A stretch of 64,000 bases of DNA, taken from the NCBI RefSeq assembly GCF_000720765.1, contig NZ_JODC01000014.1, forward strand, positions 159,604-223,603. The letters are read 5' to 3'. Below, one piece after another: positions 36,537 through 44,731 of this stretch. The DNA is from Streptomyces sp. NRRL S-646 (GTDB lineage Bacteria > Actinomycetota > Actinomycetes > Streptomycetales > Streptomycetaceae). Below the pieces are notes generated by a model. That model worked only from the letters and a program-made list of their open reading frames with translations. It had not been told where the DNA came from and did not search any database. Each line of letters opens with the position of its first letter. The stretch's first letter is position 1. Made by a program: the position numbers and the translations under genes.

Positions 36537-37672
36537 TGAACGACTCTTCCTGGGGAACGCCGCCCCACACCGGGTCGCAGGCGGGGTACTGGGGGCCGTC
36601 CGACCAGGGACCTGTCCAGGGGGCTGCCCCGGCGGGTCCCGCGTACGATGCGCCCAAGGCGCAGCAGACTCGCCCCATGCCCATCGTGCCCGAGGTACCC
36701 GCGTACGGCGGTGACCAGGATGACGACCGGGGGGCCGCTCGGCTGAGCGGCCCCTTGTTCCGCGACGAACCCCCTCAGTCGCCGCCCTACCCTGCGGCGC
36801 AGCAGAATCCGGAGCCCATGCCCGACGCCCCCCAGCCGGCGCCCCGCCCGCAGAAGAAGAGCGCGGGCCGCGACCTGGGCGCGGCCATAGGGGTCGGTGT
36901 CGCGCTCGGTGTGGTGATCATCGCGTCGTTGTTCATCGTCAAGGCCGTCTTCGTCGGCGTGATCGCGGTCGCCGTCGTGGTCGGACTGTGGGAGCTGACC
37001 AGCCGGCTCCAGGAGCGCAAGGGCATCAAGGCGCCCCTGGTCCCGCTGGCACTCGGCGGCGGAGCGATGGTCGTCGCCGGATACGTGCGGGGCGCCGAGG
37101 GCGCGTGGGTCGCCATGGCACTCACGGCGCTTGCCGTCCTCGTATGGCGCATGACGGAGCCGCCGGAGGGCTACCTCAAGGACGTCACGGCGGGCGTCTT
37201 CGCGGCCTTCTACGTTCCCTTCCTGGCGACGTTCGTGGCGCTGATGCTGACGGCCGGGGACGGTCCGTGGCGTGTGCTGACCTTCCTGCTGCTGACGGTG
37301 GTCAGCGACACGGGCGCGTACGCCGTCGGCTGGCGCTTCGGGAGCCACAAGCTCGCCCCGCGCATCAGCCCCGGCAAGACCCGCGAGGGCCTGGTCGGGG
37401 CGGTCACGTTCGCGATGGTGGCGGGCGCGCTGTGCATGCAGTTCCTGATCGACGACGGCGCCTGGTGGCAGGGCCTGCTCCTCGGCCTCGCGGTCGCGGC
37501 CAGCGCCACGCTGGGCGACCTCGGCGAGTCGATGATCAAGCGGGACCTGGGCATCAAGGACATGGGCACGCTGCTGCCGGGGCACGGCGGCATCATGGAC
37601 CGGCTGGACTCATTGTTGCCAACGGCGCCTGTGGTGTGGTTGCTGATGGTGCTGTTCGTGGGATCCGGCTGA
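36536..37672 (+). CDS. cdsA: Phosphatidate cytidylyltransferase
   Basis: CdsA makes CDP-diacylglycerol from phosphatidic acid and CTP, the branch point of phospholipid synthesis. The 378-residue protein has a proline/glutamine-rich cytosolic N-terminus of about 110 residues, then about eight membrane helices. The family signature is present near the C-terminus: SDTGAYAVGWRFGSHKLAPRISPGKTREG and LGDLGESMIKRDLGIKDMGTLLPGHGGIMDRLDSLL. The long disordered N-terminus is an actinobacterial feature. The start overlaps frr by 1 bp, so it is coupled. A strong terminator follows. Confidence 0.96.
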   Translation: MNDSSWGTPPHTGSQAGYWGPSDQGPVQGAAPAGPAYDAPKAQQTRPMPIVPEVPAYGGDQDDDRGAARLSGPLFRDEPPQSPPYPAAQQNPEPMPDAPQPAPRPQKKSAGRDLGAAIGVGVALGVVIIASLFIVKAVFVGVIAVAVVVGLWELTSRLQERKGIKAPLVPLALGGGAMVVAGYVRGAEGAWVAMALTALAVLVWRMTEPPEGYLKDVTAGVFAAFYVPFLATFVALMLTAGDGPWRVLTFLLLTVVSDTGAYAVGWRFGSHKLAPRISPGKTREGLVGAVTFAMVAGALCMQFLIDDGAWWQGLLLGLAVAASATLGDLGESMIKRDLGIKDMGTLLPGHGGIMDRLDSLLPTAPVVWLLMVLFVGSG

Positions 37673-37686
37673 CCGGCAGTGACGTG

Positions 37687-37726
37687 TGGAGCCCCCGCCC
37701 TTCCGAGGGCGGGGGCTCCAGGCTTT
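37687..37726 (+). terminator. Intrinsic terminator after cdsA
   Basis: A perfect 15-bp stem TGGAGCCCCCGCCCT (37687-37701) / 37706-37720 with a TCCG tetraloop is followed by GGCTTTT. This ends the pyrH-frr-cdsA transcript. Confidence 0.85.
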
Positions 37727-37819
37727 TCGGAAGGCCTTTCAGACGATGGCGCACCGGTCGGCCGAGTGGGACGATTCCGATGTAAGCCCTCAAAGGGGAT
37801 CTCCCGAAGAGGAGGCACC

Positions 37820-38269
37820 ATGTCCGCCATCCATGAAGAGTTCGACGTGGATTGCCGTCCTGAGGACGCCTGGGCGTACATCATCGACCCCTCCCACATG
37901 CCCGAGTGGCAGCTGAGCGCGGTCGCCACCGAACAGCTCGACGACCGCCCCTTCGGACTCGGATCCCGGGTCCGGGTCACGCGGCACATAGGCCGCCGCG
38001 ACATTCCGATGACCATGGAGTGCACCCAGTACGAACCGCAGCGCTCCTGGACCGTGCGCGGGATCGACGGCCCTATCAGGGGCAACTTCCACGGCGAGAT
38101 CACGCCCCTCGACGACGGCCGCCGTACCCACGTCACCATGGACCTGGACTTCGAGGGACACGGCATCGGCAAGGTCCTGCTCCCGCTGGTCGTCCGCCCG
38201 CAGGTCCGCAAGGAGATGCCGCGCAACGAGCAACTGCTCAAGGACAAGCTGGAGCACACCACCACCTAG
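37820..38269 (+). CDS. SRPBCC-family (polyketide cyclase/dehydrase-like) protein
   Basis: The 149-residue protein starts MSAIHEEFDVDCRPEDAWAYIIDPSHMPEWQ, the usual beginning of a START/SRPBCC ligand-binding fold (first strand, then the P-E-x-x-W-x-x-I helix). A basic stretch RVRVTRHIGRRDIPMTMECTQYEP and DGRRTHVTMDLDFEGHGIGKVLLPLV follow. Such proteins bind hydrophobic ligands or act as cyclases; no active-site assignment is possible. ATG 37820 has the strong ribosome site GAGGAGG. It is monocistronic after the cdsA terminator. Confidence 0.83.
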   Translation: MSAIHEEFDVDCRPEDAWAYIIDPSHMPEWQLSAVATEQLDDRPFGLGSRVRVTRHIGRRDIPMTMECTQYEPQRSWTVRGIDGPIRGNFHGEITPLDDGRRTHVTMDLDFEGHGIGKVLLPLVVRPQVRKEMPRNEQLLKDKLEHTTT

Positions 38270-38557
38270 GCAGTCCTTGCCGCTGTCGGCGACGGCCTGG
38301 TCGAGGCCGACCACGGCCTTGTCGACCTCGCCGTCGCCGGCCTCTGGGGCCCCTCCGCAGTCGGACCCGCATTGTCAGTCCGTCCGGCCAAGGCCGTGGG
38401 CGAGGCGTCGTGGACCATTCGTGGACACGCCGCGATCGTCCGTTCGCAGATGCAGCCGTGACCAGGGACCTTGCATCGAACGGAAGGGCCCTCCGGAGCC
38501 GTATGTCTGCGGGTAATGCGGATGCGAGAGCGAACGGCCAGGGCACACTTCTGCCTC
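38270..38557. other. Gene-free stretch upstream of an unrecognised gene
   Basis: About 290 bp without a supported gene. The first part (38270-38440) translates on the plus strand without a stop into alanine/valine/glycine-rich sequence, like a decayed coding remnant, but has no start or ribosome site. The part after 38460 is less G+C-rich. Nothing firmer can be said. Confidence 0.4.
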
Positions 38558-39076
38558 GTGGAGACCTCAGCAAGCGAACTTCGGCGCATCCGGAGCGGGC
38601 CGGACGGAGACGAGCAGGCGTTCGTGGTGCGGATCCAATTCTCAGCCGCCGATCCGACCTCCGTCATCGAGCGCGCCCGTGACGTGCTCAGCAGGGTCAT
38701 CGAGCATGTGACGCCCTGGCCGGACGAGGAAGCTTGGGCGCATCTTCTGCCACCTTGGTTCGTGCAGCGCTGCGCTCCCGAACCGCGGGCCGATCCCTCG
38801 TGGGATGTAAGGGCCTGGCTGGCGCAGTGGCAGGCGAAATCACAGGCGGAGAAGATCCTCGATTCTCAAGGGCCGTGGACGCTGTCGAACTGGCTCTACT
38901 ACTTCGACCCCGTCGACGGGGACGGTGGTGACCGCAGCTGGTGGTGGTGGGACGCCGGCAGTGACAGTCCGGATACCGGCTGGATCGACGTGGCCACAAC
39001 CGGCTGGCCGTTCGGAACTGGCTCGTTGTACTGGCTGATCGAGGCCTCAGGTGGCGCGAATCCACGCGCCTTCTAA
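38558..39076 (+). CDS. Hypothetical protein, tryptophan-rich C-terminus
   Basis: I do not recognise this 172-residue protein. The middle reads ILDSQGPWTLSNWLYYFDPVDGD and GDRSWWWWDAGSDSPDTGWIDVATTGWPFGTGSLYWLIEASGG, which is unusually rich in Trp and aromatic residues and looks like a folded C-terminal domain. No signal peptide or membrane segment is present. The start is uncertain: the GTG at 38558 is used, but ATGs at 38516 and 38522 are possible, and none has a good ribosome site. Its codon use includes more A/T-ending codons than its neighbours, consistent with acquired DNA. Confidence 0.55.
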   Translation: METSASELRRIRSGPDGDEQAFVVRIQFSAADPTSVIERARDVLSRVIEHVTPWPDEEAWAHLLPPWFVQRCAPEPRADPSWDVRAWLAQWQAKSQAEKILDSQGPWTLSNWLYYFDPVDGDGGDRSWWWWDAGSDSPDTGWIDVATTGWPFGTGSLYWLIEASGGANPRAF

Positions 39077-39107
39077 GCGCTTGGCTTCCGGGTGAGCCAG
39101 GAGCGGC

Positions 39108-39452
39108 TCAGCTGAGGGCAGCGTCGGGGCCGGCGGTGAAGCCTTCGGACTGGTCCAGGTGGAAAGGTGAGCCCTGCTGCGTAGGGGACCACCCCTGACG
39201 GAGAGCGGACGCGATGGCGGTGGCGACGTCGCTGGGGAGAACCGCGGCACTTGGCGCACCGAACCAGTTGCTGGCATGAGGCTGATTCGTGGTGACGACC
39301 AGGGTCGTGCCAGGGGTGTCCGCGTGCTGCACTGCGTACGTGCACGGTCGATCACAGAGAGCCTGGTCGTAGGTGGGCCGGCGGCGCAGGCGCCAGCGGT
39401 AAGTCGTGCCGTCGACGACGATGCGTCGCGAACCCTTGCGGTCGATTGCCAT
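39108..39452 (-). CDS. Small hypothetical protein, 114 aa
   Basis: A basic N-terminal segment MAIDRKGSRRIVVDGTTYRWRLRRRPTYDQ looks like a short beta-hairpin that could bind nucleic acid. The rest (VVTTNQPHASNWFGAPSAAVLPSDVATAIASAL, then GWSPTQQGSPFHLD) is mixed. This type is, from memory, seen in streptomycetes as an uncharacterised protein. The start ATG 39452 has GGGGG upstream. It converges with the preceding gene (31 bp apart) and is divergent from rlmN. Confidence 0.6.
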   Translation of the reverse strand: MAIDRKGSRRIVVDGTTYRWRLRRRPTYDQALCDRPCTYAVQHADTPGTTLVVTTNQPHASNWFGAPSAAVLPSDVATAIASALRQGWSPTQQGSPFHLDQSEGFTAGPDAALS

Positions 39453-39637
39453 GGCGTACCCCCGTCCCCTGGACTGGCAGCGATGCTAGCTGGTCAGACC
39501 CTGGACGATCGGAGAGTTTCGGGCCGTCTCTGGGCCGTCCGGGGCCGCTCAGCGGTGACCCATGACGACCACCAACGACAGGTGTCCTCGCTCACAGTCG
39601 CAGGTCACATGAGTTGATCTGCGACACTGGTACAGCC
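39453..39637. promoter_or_regulatory. Spacer before rlmN with short repeats
   Basis: GGGCCGTC occurs twice 11 bp apart (39520-39527 and 39531-39538), followed by GGGGCCG, then ACGACCACCAACGACAG. Such runs are, from memory, common at the ends of integrated elements in streptomycetes, but no attachment core or integrase is visible here. No clear Shine-Dalgarno precedes rlmN. Confidence 0.3.
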
Positions 39638-40744
39638 ATGCCTAAGCCCGGAGAACTCACTTTCGTCGCCCCCCGCGGAGCCAAGAAGCCGCCGCGGCAC
39701 CTTGCCGACCTCACGCCCGCCGAGCGCAAGGAAGCGGTGGCCGAGATCGGCGAGAAGCCGTTTCGTGCCAAGCAGCTCTCGCAGCACTACTTCGCGCGGT
39801 ATGCGCACGACCCGGCGGAGTGGACCGACATCCCGGCCGGTTCGCGCGGCAAGCTGCAGGAGGCGCTGCTTCCCGAGCTGATGACGGTCGTGCGGCATCT
39901 GTCGACCGACCAGGGGACGACCCGCAAGACCTTGTGGCGGCTGTTCGACGGGACGCTCGTCGAGTCGGTGCTGATGCGGTACCCGGACCGGGTGACCATG
40001 TGCATCAGCTCGCAGGCCGGGTGCGGGATGAACTGTCCGTTCTGTGCCACGGGGCAGGCGGGGCTCGACCGGAACCTGTCCACCGCCGAGATCGTGCACC
40101 AGATCGTCGACGGGATGCGGGCGCTGCGGGACGGCGAGGTGCCCGGTGGGCCTGCGCGGCTCTCCAACATCGTCTTCATGGGGATGGGTGAGCCGCTCGC
40201 GAACTACAAGCGCGTGGTCGGGGCGGTCCGGGCGCTCACCGATCCCGCCCCCGACGGGCTCGGGCTGTCGCAGCGCGGCATCACCGTGTCGACCGTCGGG
40301 CTGGTGCCCGCCATCCACCGGTTCGCCGACGAGGGCTTCAAGTGCCGGCTCGCCATCTCGCTGCACGCACCGGACGACGAGCTGCGCGACACCCTCGTCC
40401 CCGTCAACACACGGTGGAAGGTGCGCGAGGTCCTCGACGCCGGGTTCGAGTACGTGGAGAAGAGCGGGCGTCGGCTGTCGATCGAGTACGCGCTGATTCG
40501 TGACATCAACGACCAGGCCTGGCGCGGTGACCGGCTCGGGCGGCTGCTCCGCGGCAAGCCCGTGCACGTCAACCTCATCCCGCTGAACCCGACCCCCGGC
40601 TCCAAGTGGACGGCGTCCCGGCCCGAGGACGAGAAGGCCTTCGTCGAAGCCATCGCCGCGCATGGTGTGCCGGTGACGGTCCGGGACACCCGGGGGCAGG
40701 AGATCGACGGGGCCTGCGGTCAGCTCGCGGCCACCGAGCGGTAA
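39638..40744 (+). CDS. rlmN: 23S rRNA (A2503-C2)/tRNA (A37-C2) methyltransferase RlmN
   Basis: RlmN is a radical-SAM enzyme that methylates C2 of A2503 in 23S rRNA and A37 in some tRNAs. The 368-residue protein has the radical-SAM cluster CGMNCPFC (Cys129, 133, 136), the GMGEPLANY motif and [34 protein letters not shown] and the C-terminal reactive cysteine region GACGQLA follow. The ATG at 39638 is used; the frame extends slightly upstream. There is no obvious ribosome site, so a leaderless or short-leader mRNA is possible. Confidence 0.95.
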   Translation: MPKPGELTFVAPRGAKKPPRHLADLTPAERKEAVAEIGEKPFRAKQLSQHYFARYAHDPAEWTDIPAGSRGKLQEALLPELMTVVRHLSTDQGTTRKTLWRLFDGTLVESVLMRYPDRVTMCISSQAGCGMNCPFCATGQAGLDRNLSTAEIVHQIVDGMRALRDGEVPGGPARLSNIVFMGMGEPLANYKRVVGAVRALTDPAPDGLGLSQRGITVSTVGLVPAIHRFADEGFKCRLAISLHAPDDELRDTLVPVNTRWKVREVLDAGFEYVEKSGRRLSIEYALIRDINDQAWRGDRLGRLLRGKPVHVNLIPLNPTPGSKWTASRPEDEKAFVEAIAAHGVPVTVRDTRGQEIDGACGQLAATER

Positions 40745-40769
40745 CCTGAGGCCGTACGTACATCTTCAT

Positions 40770-40865
40770 ATTCCGACAGGGGAGCGCCACAGCGCTGAGA
40801 GTGCGGCAACCGGGCCGCAGACCCTCTGAACCTTGCCCAGGTCATTCTGGGTAGGAAGTTCGGTC
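40770..40865 (+). ncRNA. TPP (THI-box) riboswitch
   Basis: The conserved TPP aptamer is clear: AGGGGAGC (40778-40785), CTGAGAG (40795-40801), ACCCTCTGAACC (40821-40832) and the CATTCTGGGTAGGAAG closing part. The ends CCGA (40773-40776) and TCGG (40860-40863) close helix P1. It controls the thiamine transporter genes downstream. Thiamine diphosphate binding should lower expression. Confidence 0.95.
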
Positions 40866-40882
40866 TTCACTCGAGCTGTTGC

Positions 40883-40958
40883 GCCCTGCCCGGGAGCCGG
40901 TGGAAATTCTCCGGCGGTCCCGGGCAGGGCCGCGTCTCTTCCTGGCAAGCCAGGAGGA
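40883..40958 (+). promoter_or_regulatory. Expression platform of the TPP riboswitch
   Basis: A 13-bp perfect stem (GCCCTGCCCGGGA 40883-40895 with 40918-40930) has an inner loop of about 22 nt. It is followed by a small hairpin CCTGG-CAAG-CCAGG (40941-40954) whose 3' arm overlaps the ribosome site AGGAGGA (40952-40958). Ribosome-site masking is therefore a likely mechanism. No T-run follows the large stem. Confidence 0.6.
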
Positions 40959-40963
40959 ATTCA

Positions 40964-42040
40964 GTGCACACCAAGACGTTCGTGGCCGCCGCGGTCGGTC
41001 TCGGCCTGGTCACGCTGTCCGCGTGCGGGTCGTCGTCCGGCAGCGGGGGCTCGACGGACTCCAAGACCGTCACCCTCGTCAGCCACGCCTCGTGGAAGAT
41101 CTCGAAGAACGTCCTCGCGGACTTCGAGAAGCAGTCCGGCTACAAGGTCAAGTTCCTCCAGAACGGCGACGCCGGGCAGGCCGTCAACCAGGCCATCCTC
41201 ACCAAGGACAACCCGCAGGGCGACGTCTTCTTCGGCGTCGACAACACCCTGCTCTCCCGGGCGCTCGACAACGGGCTGTTCCAGTCCTACGAGGCGAAGG
41301 GCGCGGGCCGGATCCAGGCGCAGTACCGGGTCGACGAGGCCAAGCACCGGGTCACGCCCATCGACTCAGGTGACATCTGCGTCAACTACGACAAGGCGTA
41401 CTTCAGCAAGCACAAGCTGACCCCGCCCCAGTCGTTCGACGATCTCGTCAAGCCCGCCTACAAGAACCTCCTCGTCACCGAGAACGCCGCCACCTCCTCG
41501 CCCGGCCTCGGCTTCCTGCTCGGCACGGCTGCCAAGTACGGCGACGCCGGCTGGCAGGACTACTGGAAGAAGCTCAAGGCCAACGGCGTGAAGGTCGTCG
41601 ACGGCTGGGAGCAGGCCTACAACGACGAGTTCTCCGGGTCCGCGGGCGGCAAGAAGGCCAAGGCGGACCGGCCGCTCGTCGTCTCCTACGCCTCCTCGCC
41701 GCCCGCCGAGGTCATCTACGGCGACCCGAAGCCGAAGACCGCGCCGACCGGCACGTCGTACGGCACCTGCTTCCGGCAGATCGAGTACGCGGGGCTGCTC
41801 AGCAACGCCGGGAACCCCAAGGGCGGAAAGGCGTTCATCGACTTCCTGGTCGGCAAGGAGTTCCAGGAGGACATGCCGCTCAACATGTTCGTCTACCCGG
41901 TGATCGGGGGCGCCCAGGTGCCGCCGGAGTTCGTGAAGTACGGGCAGCCGGCCAAGGACCCCGAGACCATGGCCCCGACCAGGATCGCCGCCAACCGTGA
42001 CCAGTGGGTCAAGTCGTGGACGTCACTCGTACTGAAGTAG
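40964..42040 (+). CDS. thiB: Thiamine ABC transporter, substrate-binding lipoprotein
   Basis: The 358-residue protein has a lipoprotein signal peptide ending LVTLSAC with the lipid-modified Cys21, then a Ser/Gly linker. The periplasmic-binding fold starts TVTLVSHASWKISKNVLADFEKQSGYKVKFLQ. DVFFGVDNTLLSRAL and the late FIDFLVGKEFQEDMPLNMFVYPVI match the ThiB family. The upstream TPP riboswitch makes thiamine the likely ligand. GTG 40964 has AGGAGGA 5 nt upstream. Its end overlaps the permease gene by 25 bp. Confidence 0.92.
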   Translation: MHTKTFVAAAVGLGLVTLSACGSSSGSGGSTDSKTVTLVSHASWKISKNVLADFEKQSGYKVKFLQNGDAGQAVNQAILTKDNPQGDVFFGVDNTLLSRALDNGLFQSYEAKGAGRIQAQYRVDEAKHRVTPIDSGDICVNYDKAYFSKHKLTPPQSFDDLVKPAYKNLLVTENAATSSPGLGFLLGTAAKYGDAGWQDYWKKLKANGVKVVDGWEQAYNDEFSGSAGGKKAKADRPLVVSYASSPPAEVIYGDPKPKTAPTGTSYGTCFRQIEYAGLLSNAGNPKGGKAFIDFLVGKEFQEDMPLNMFVYPVIGGAQVPPEFVKYGQPAKDPETMAPTRIAANRDQWVKSWTSLVLK

Positions 42041-43686
42041 CCGTCCGCAGAAGGCGTACGGGGAGCGCGGTGCGGCTCGGCCTGATGGCCGTGCCCGTCG
42101 CGTTCTTCGCCGCCTTCTTCGCCTGGCCCGTCGCCGCGATCGTGGCGCGCGGGCTCAAGGTCGACGGGGCGTGGCGGTTCGGGCGGATCGCGGATGTCGT
42201 CATGCAGTCCGACATCCGGCACGTGCTGTGGTTCACCACCTGGCAGGCGCTCGCCTCCACCGCGCTCACGCTGCTGGTCGCGCTCCCCGGCGCGTATGTC
42301 TTCGCACGCCTCGACTTTCCCGGCAAGCAGGTGCTGCGCGCCGTCGTCACCGTCCCCTTCGTGCTGCCGACGGTCGTCGTCGGTACGGCGTTCCTGGCGC
42401 TGGTCGGGCGCGGGGGACTGCTCGACGAGCTGTGGGGCGTACGGCTGGACACCACCGTCTGGGCCATCCTGCTGGCGCACGTCTTCTTCAACTACGCCGT
42501 CGTCGTACGGACCGTCGGCGGTCTGTGGGGGCAGCTGGACCCGCGTCAGGAGGAGGCGGCGCGGATGCTGGGCGCCTCTCCGTTCAGGGCCTGGCGGAAG
42601 GTGACCCTGCCGGCGCTCGCGCCCGCCGTCGCCGCCGCCGCGCTGATGGTCTTTCTGTTCACCTTCACCTCCTTCGGCGTGGTGCAGATCCTCGGCGGCC
42701 CGACCTTCTCCACCCTCGAAGTGGAGATCTACCGGCAGACCTCGGAGATCTTCGACCTGTCCACCGCCGCCGTGCTCACGATCATCCAGTTCGTCGCCGT
42801 CGGCGCGATCCTCGCCGTGCACGCCTGGACCGTACGGCGGCGGGAGAGCGCCCTGCGGCTGGTGGACGCGAACGTCACGGCGCGGCGGCCGCGCGGGGCC
42901 GGGCAGTGGGCGCTGCTCGCCGGGGTCCTCGCCACCGTCCTCGCGCTGCTCGTGCTGCCCCTCGCCGTGCTGGTGCAGCGGTCTCTCGGCGCCTCCGGCT
43001 TCGGCTACTACCGGGCGCTCACGCACGACGACAGCGGGACCTTCCTCGTGCCGCCGATCCAGGCCATCGGCAACTCGCTCCAGTACGCCCTCGCCGCGAC
43101 CGCCATCGCCGTGGCGATCGGCGGTCTGGCCGCCGCGGCGCTCGCACGCCGGGACGCGGGCCGGCTGGTCCGTGGCTTCGACGCACTGCTGATGCTGCCG
43201 CTGGGCGTCTCCGCCGTGACGGTCGGCTTCGGGTTCCTGATCGCGCTGGACAAGCCGCCGCTGGATCTGCGCAGTTCGTGGATTCTGGTGCCGCTCGCGC
43301 AGGCGCTGGTGGGCGCCCCCTTCGTCGTACGGACGATGCTGCCCGTGCTGCGGGCCGTGGACGGGCGGCTGAGGGAGGCGGCGGCCGTGCTCGGGGCGTC
43401 GCCCTGGCGGGTGTGGCGGGAGGTCGATCTGCCGATGGTGCGGCGGGCGCTGCTGGTCGCGGCCGGGTTCGCGTTCGCGGTGTCGCTGGGGGAGTTCGGG
43501 GCGACCGTGTTCATCGCGCGGCCGGACAATCCGACGCTGCCGGTCGCCGTGGCGCGGCTGCTCGGCCGGGCGGGCGACCTCAACTACGGGCAGGCGATGG
43601 CCCTTTCGACGATTCTGATGGTGGTGTGCGCGGTGGCGCTGCTGATCCTGGAGCGGTTGCGCACCGACCGGAGCGGGGAGTTCTAG
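42016..43686 (+). CDS. thiP: Thiamine ABC transporter, fused permease
   Basis: A 556-residue membrane protein with two binding-protein-dependent transport domains in one chain, like ThiP and iron FbpB. About twelve helices are predicted. Each half carries the cytoplasmic EAA loop: QEEAARMLGASPFRAWRKVTLPALAP in the first and LREAAAVLGASPWRVWREVDLPMVRRAL in the second. The start is uncertain. GTG 42016 is used (overlap with thiB of 25 bp); GTGs at 42004 and 42070 are alternatives. It is coupled to the ATPase gene, which starts after its stop TAG. Confidence 0.9.
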   Translation: MDVTRTEVAVRRRRTGSAVRLGLMAVPVAFFAAFFAWPVAAIVARGLKVDGAWRFGRIADVVMQSDIRHVLWFTTWQALASTALTLLVALPGAYVFARLDFPGKQVLRAVVTVPFVLPTVVVGTAFLALVGRGGLLDELWGVRLDTTVWAILLAHVFFNYAVVVRTVGGLWGQLDPRQEEAARMLGASPFRAWRKVTLPALAPAVAAAALMVFLFTFTSFGVVQILGGPTFSTLEVEIYRQTSEIFDLSTAAVLTIIQFVAVGAILAVHAWTVRRRESALRLVDANVTARRPRGAGQWALLAGVLATVLALLVLPLAVLVQRSLGASGFGYYRALTHDDSGTFLVPPIQAIGNSLQYALAATAIAVAIGGLAAAALARRDAGRLVRGFDALLMLPLGVSAVTVGFGFLIALDKPPLDLRSSWILVPLAQALVGAPFVVRTMLPVLRAVDGRLREAAAVLGASPWRVWREVDLPMVRRALLVAAGFAFAVSLGEFGATVFIARPDNPTLPVAVARLLGRAGDLNYGQAMALSTILMVVCAVALLILERLRTDRSGEF

Positions 43687-44706
43687 ATGCTGCTGAGCCT
43701 TGAGGACGCGACCGTGCGGTTCGGCGGGCGGGCCGTGCTCGACGCCTTCGGCCTCGATGTCGCCGAACACGAGATCGTGTGCGTGCTCGGGCCCAGCGGC
43801 AGCGGCAAGTCGACCCTGCTGCGGGCGGTGGCGGGGCTGCAGCCCTTGGACGGCGGGCGGGTGCTGCTCGACGGGCGGGACCAGTCGGGGGTGCCCGCGC
43901 ACAAGCGGGAGGTGGGCCTGATGTTCCAGGACCATCAGCTGTTCCCGCAGCGGGACGTGGGCGGCAACGTCGCCTTCGGGCTGCGGATGCACGGCGCCAC
44001 GCGCCCTCGACAGGACGAGCGGGTACGGGAGTTGCTCGACCTCGTCGGGCTGCCGGGCGCCGCACGCCGGGCCGTCGCCTCGCTCTCCGGCGGTGAGCAG
44101 CAGCGCGTCGCGCTGGCCCGTGCGCTCGCGCCCCGGCCGCGGCTGCTGATGCTGGACGAGCCGCTCGGCCAGCTCGACCGCTCGCTGCGGGAGCGGCTGG
44201 TCGTCGAACTCCGGGAACTCTTCGGCCAGTTGGGGACCACCGTCCTCGCCGTGACGCACGACCAGGGCGAGGCGTTCGCGCTCGCCGACCGGGTCGTGGT
44301 GATGCGGGACGGGCGGGTCGCCCAGTCCGGTACGCCACTGGAGGTGTGGCAGCGTCCCGCGGACGAGTTCGTGGCCCGGTTCCTCGGCTTCGACAACGTG
44401 GTCGAGGGGATGGTGAGCGGCGAGGCCGCGGACACCCCCTGGGGCAAGCTGCCGGTGCCGCAGGACGCCCCGCAGGGCACGCGCACACTGCTCGTGCGGC
44501 CCGCCGGTGTCCGGCTCGTCCCCGCCGACGAGGGCCTGCGCTGCACCGTGGCCGCACGTACCTTCAAGGGCACCCATGTCGCGGTTCAGGTGCAGCCGGA
44601 GGAGGCGCCGCGGATCGAGGCTGCGGTGGCGCTGCGGGAGGCGCCGGAGGTCGGGGACGCGGTCGGGGTGGAGTTCGACGCGGCGGAAATCGTGGTGCTC
44701 GGGTGA
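43687..44706 (+). CDS. thiQ: Thiamine ABC transporter, ATP-binding protein
   Basis: A 339-residue ABC ATPase with Walker A GPSGSGKST (35-43), the Q-loop FQDHQLFPQRDV, the signature LSGGEQQRVALARAL, Walker B LLMLDEPL and the H-loop AVTHDQGEAF. The C-terminal extra part (about 235-339, beginning VEGMVSGEAADTPWG) resembles the regulatory beta domain of transporters of the PotA/FbpC type. The operon order and riboswitch assign it to thiamine uptake. ATG 43687 follows the thiP stop directly. Confidence 0.9.
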   Translation: MLLSLEDATVRFGGRAVLDAFGLDVAEHEIVCVLGPSGSGKSTLLRAVAGLQPLDGGRVLLDGRDQSGVPAHKREVGLMFQDHQLFPQRDVGGNVAFGLRMHGATRPRQDERVRELLDLVGLPGAARRAVASLSGGEQQRVALARALAPRPRLLMLDEPLGQLDRSLRERLVVELRELFGQLGTTVLAVTHDQGEAFALADRVVVMRDGRVAQSGTPLEVWQRPADEFVARFLGFDNVVEGMVSGEAADTPWGKLPVPQDAPQGTRTLLVRPAGVRLVPADEGLRCTVAARTFKGTHVAVQVQPEEAPRIEAAVALREAPEVGDAVGVEFDAAEIVVLG

Positions 44707-44731
44707 GCGGTTCCCGCATAGGGTGCGCGTG

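Noticed and set aside
36485..37585. Minus-strand frame opposite cdsA
   Set aside because: Histidine/arginine-rich shadow of the membrane protein gene.
41893..44577. Very long open frame on the minus strand across the thiamine transporter genes
   Set aside because: It is a shadow of thiP and thiQ caused by high third-position G+C; its sequence has the arginine/glycine/proline/glutamine bias of antisense high-GC DNA and no domain.
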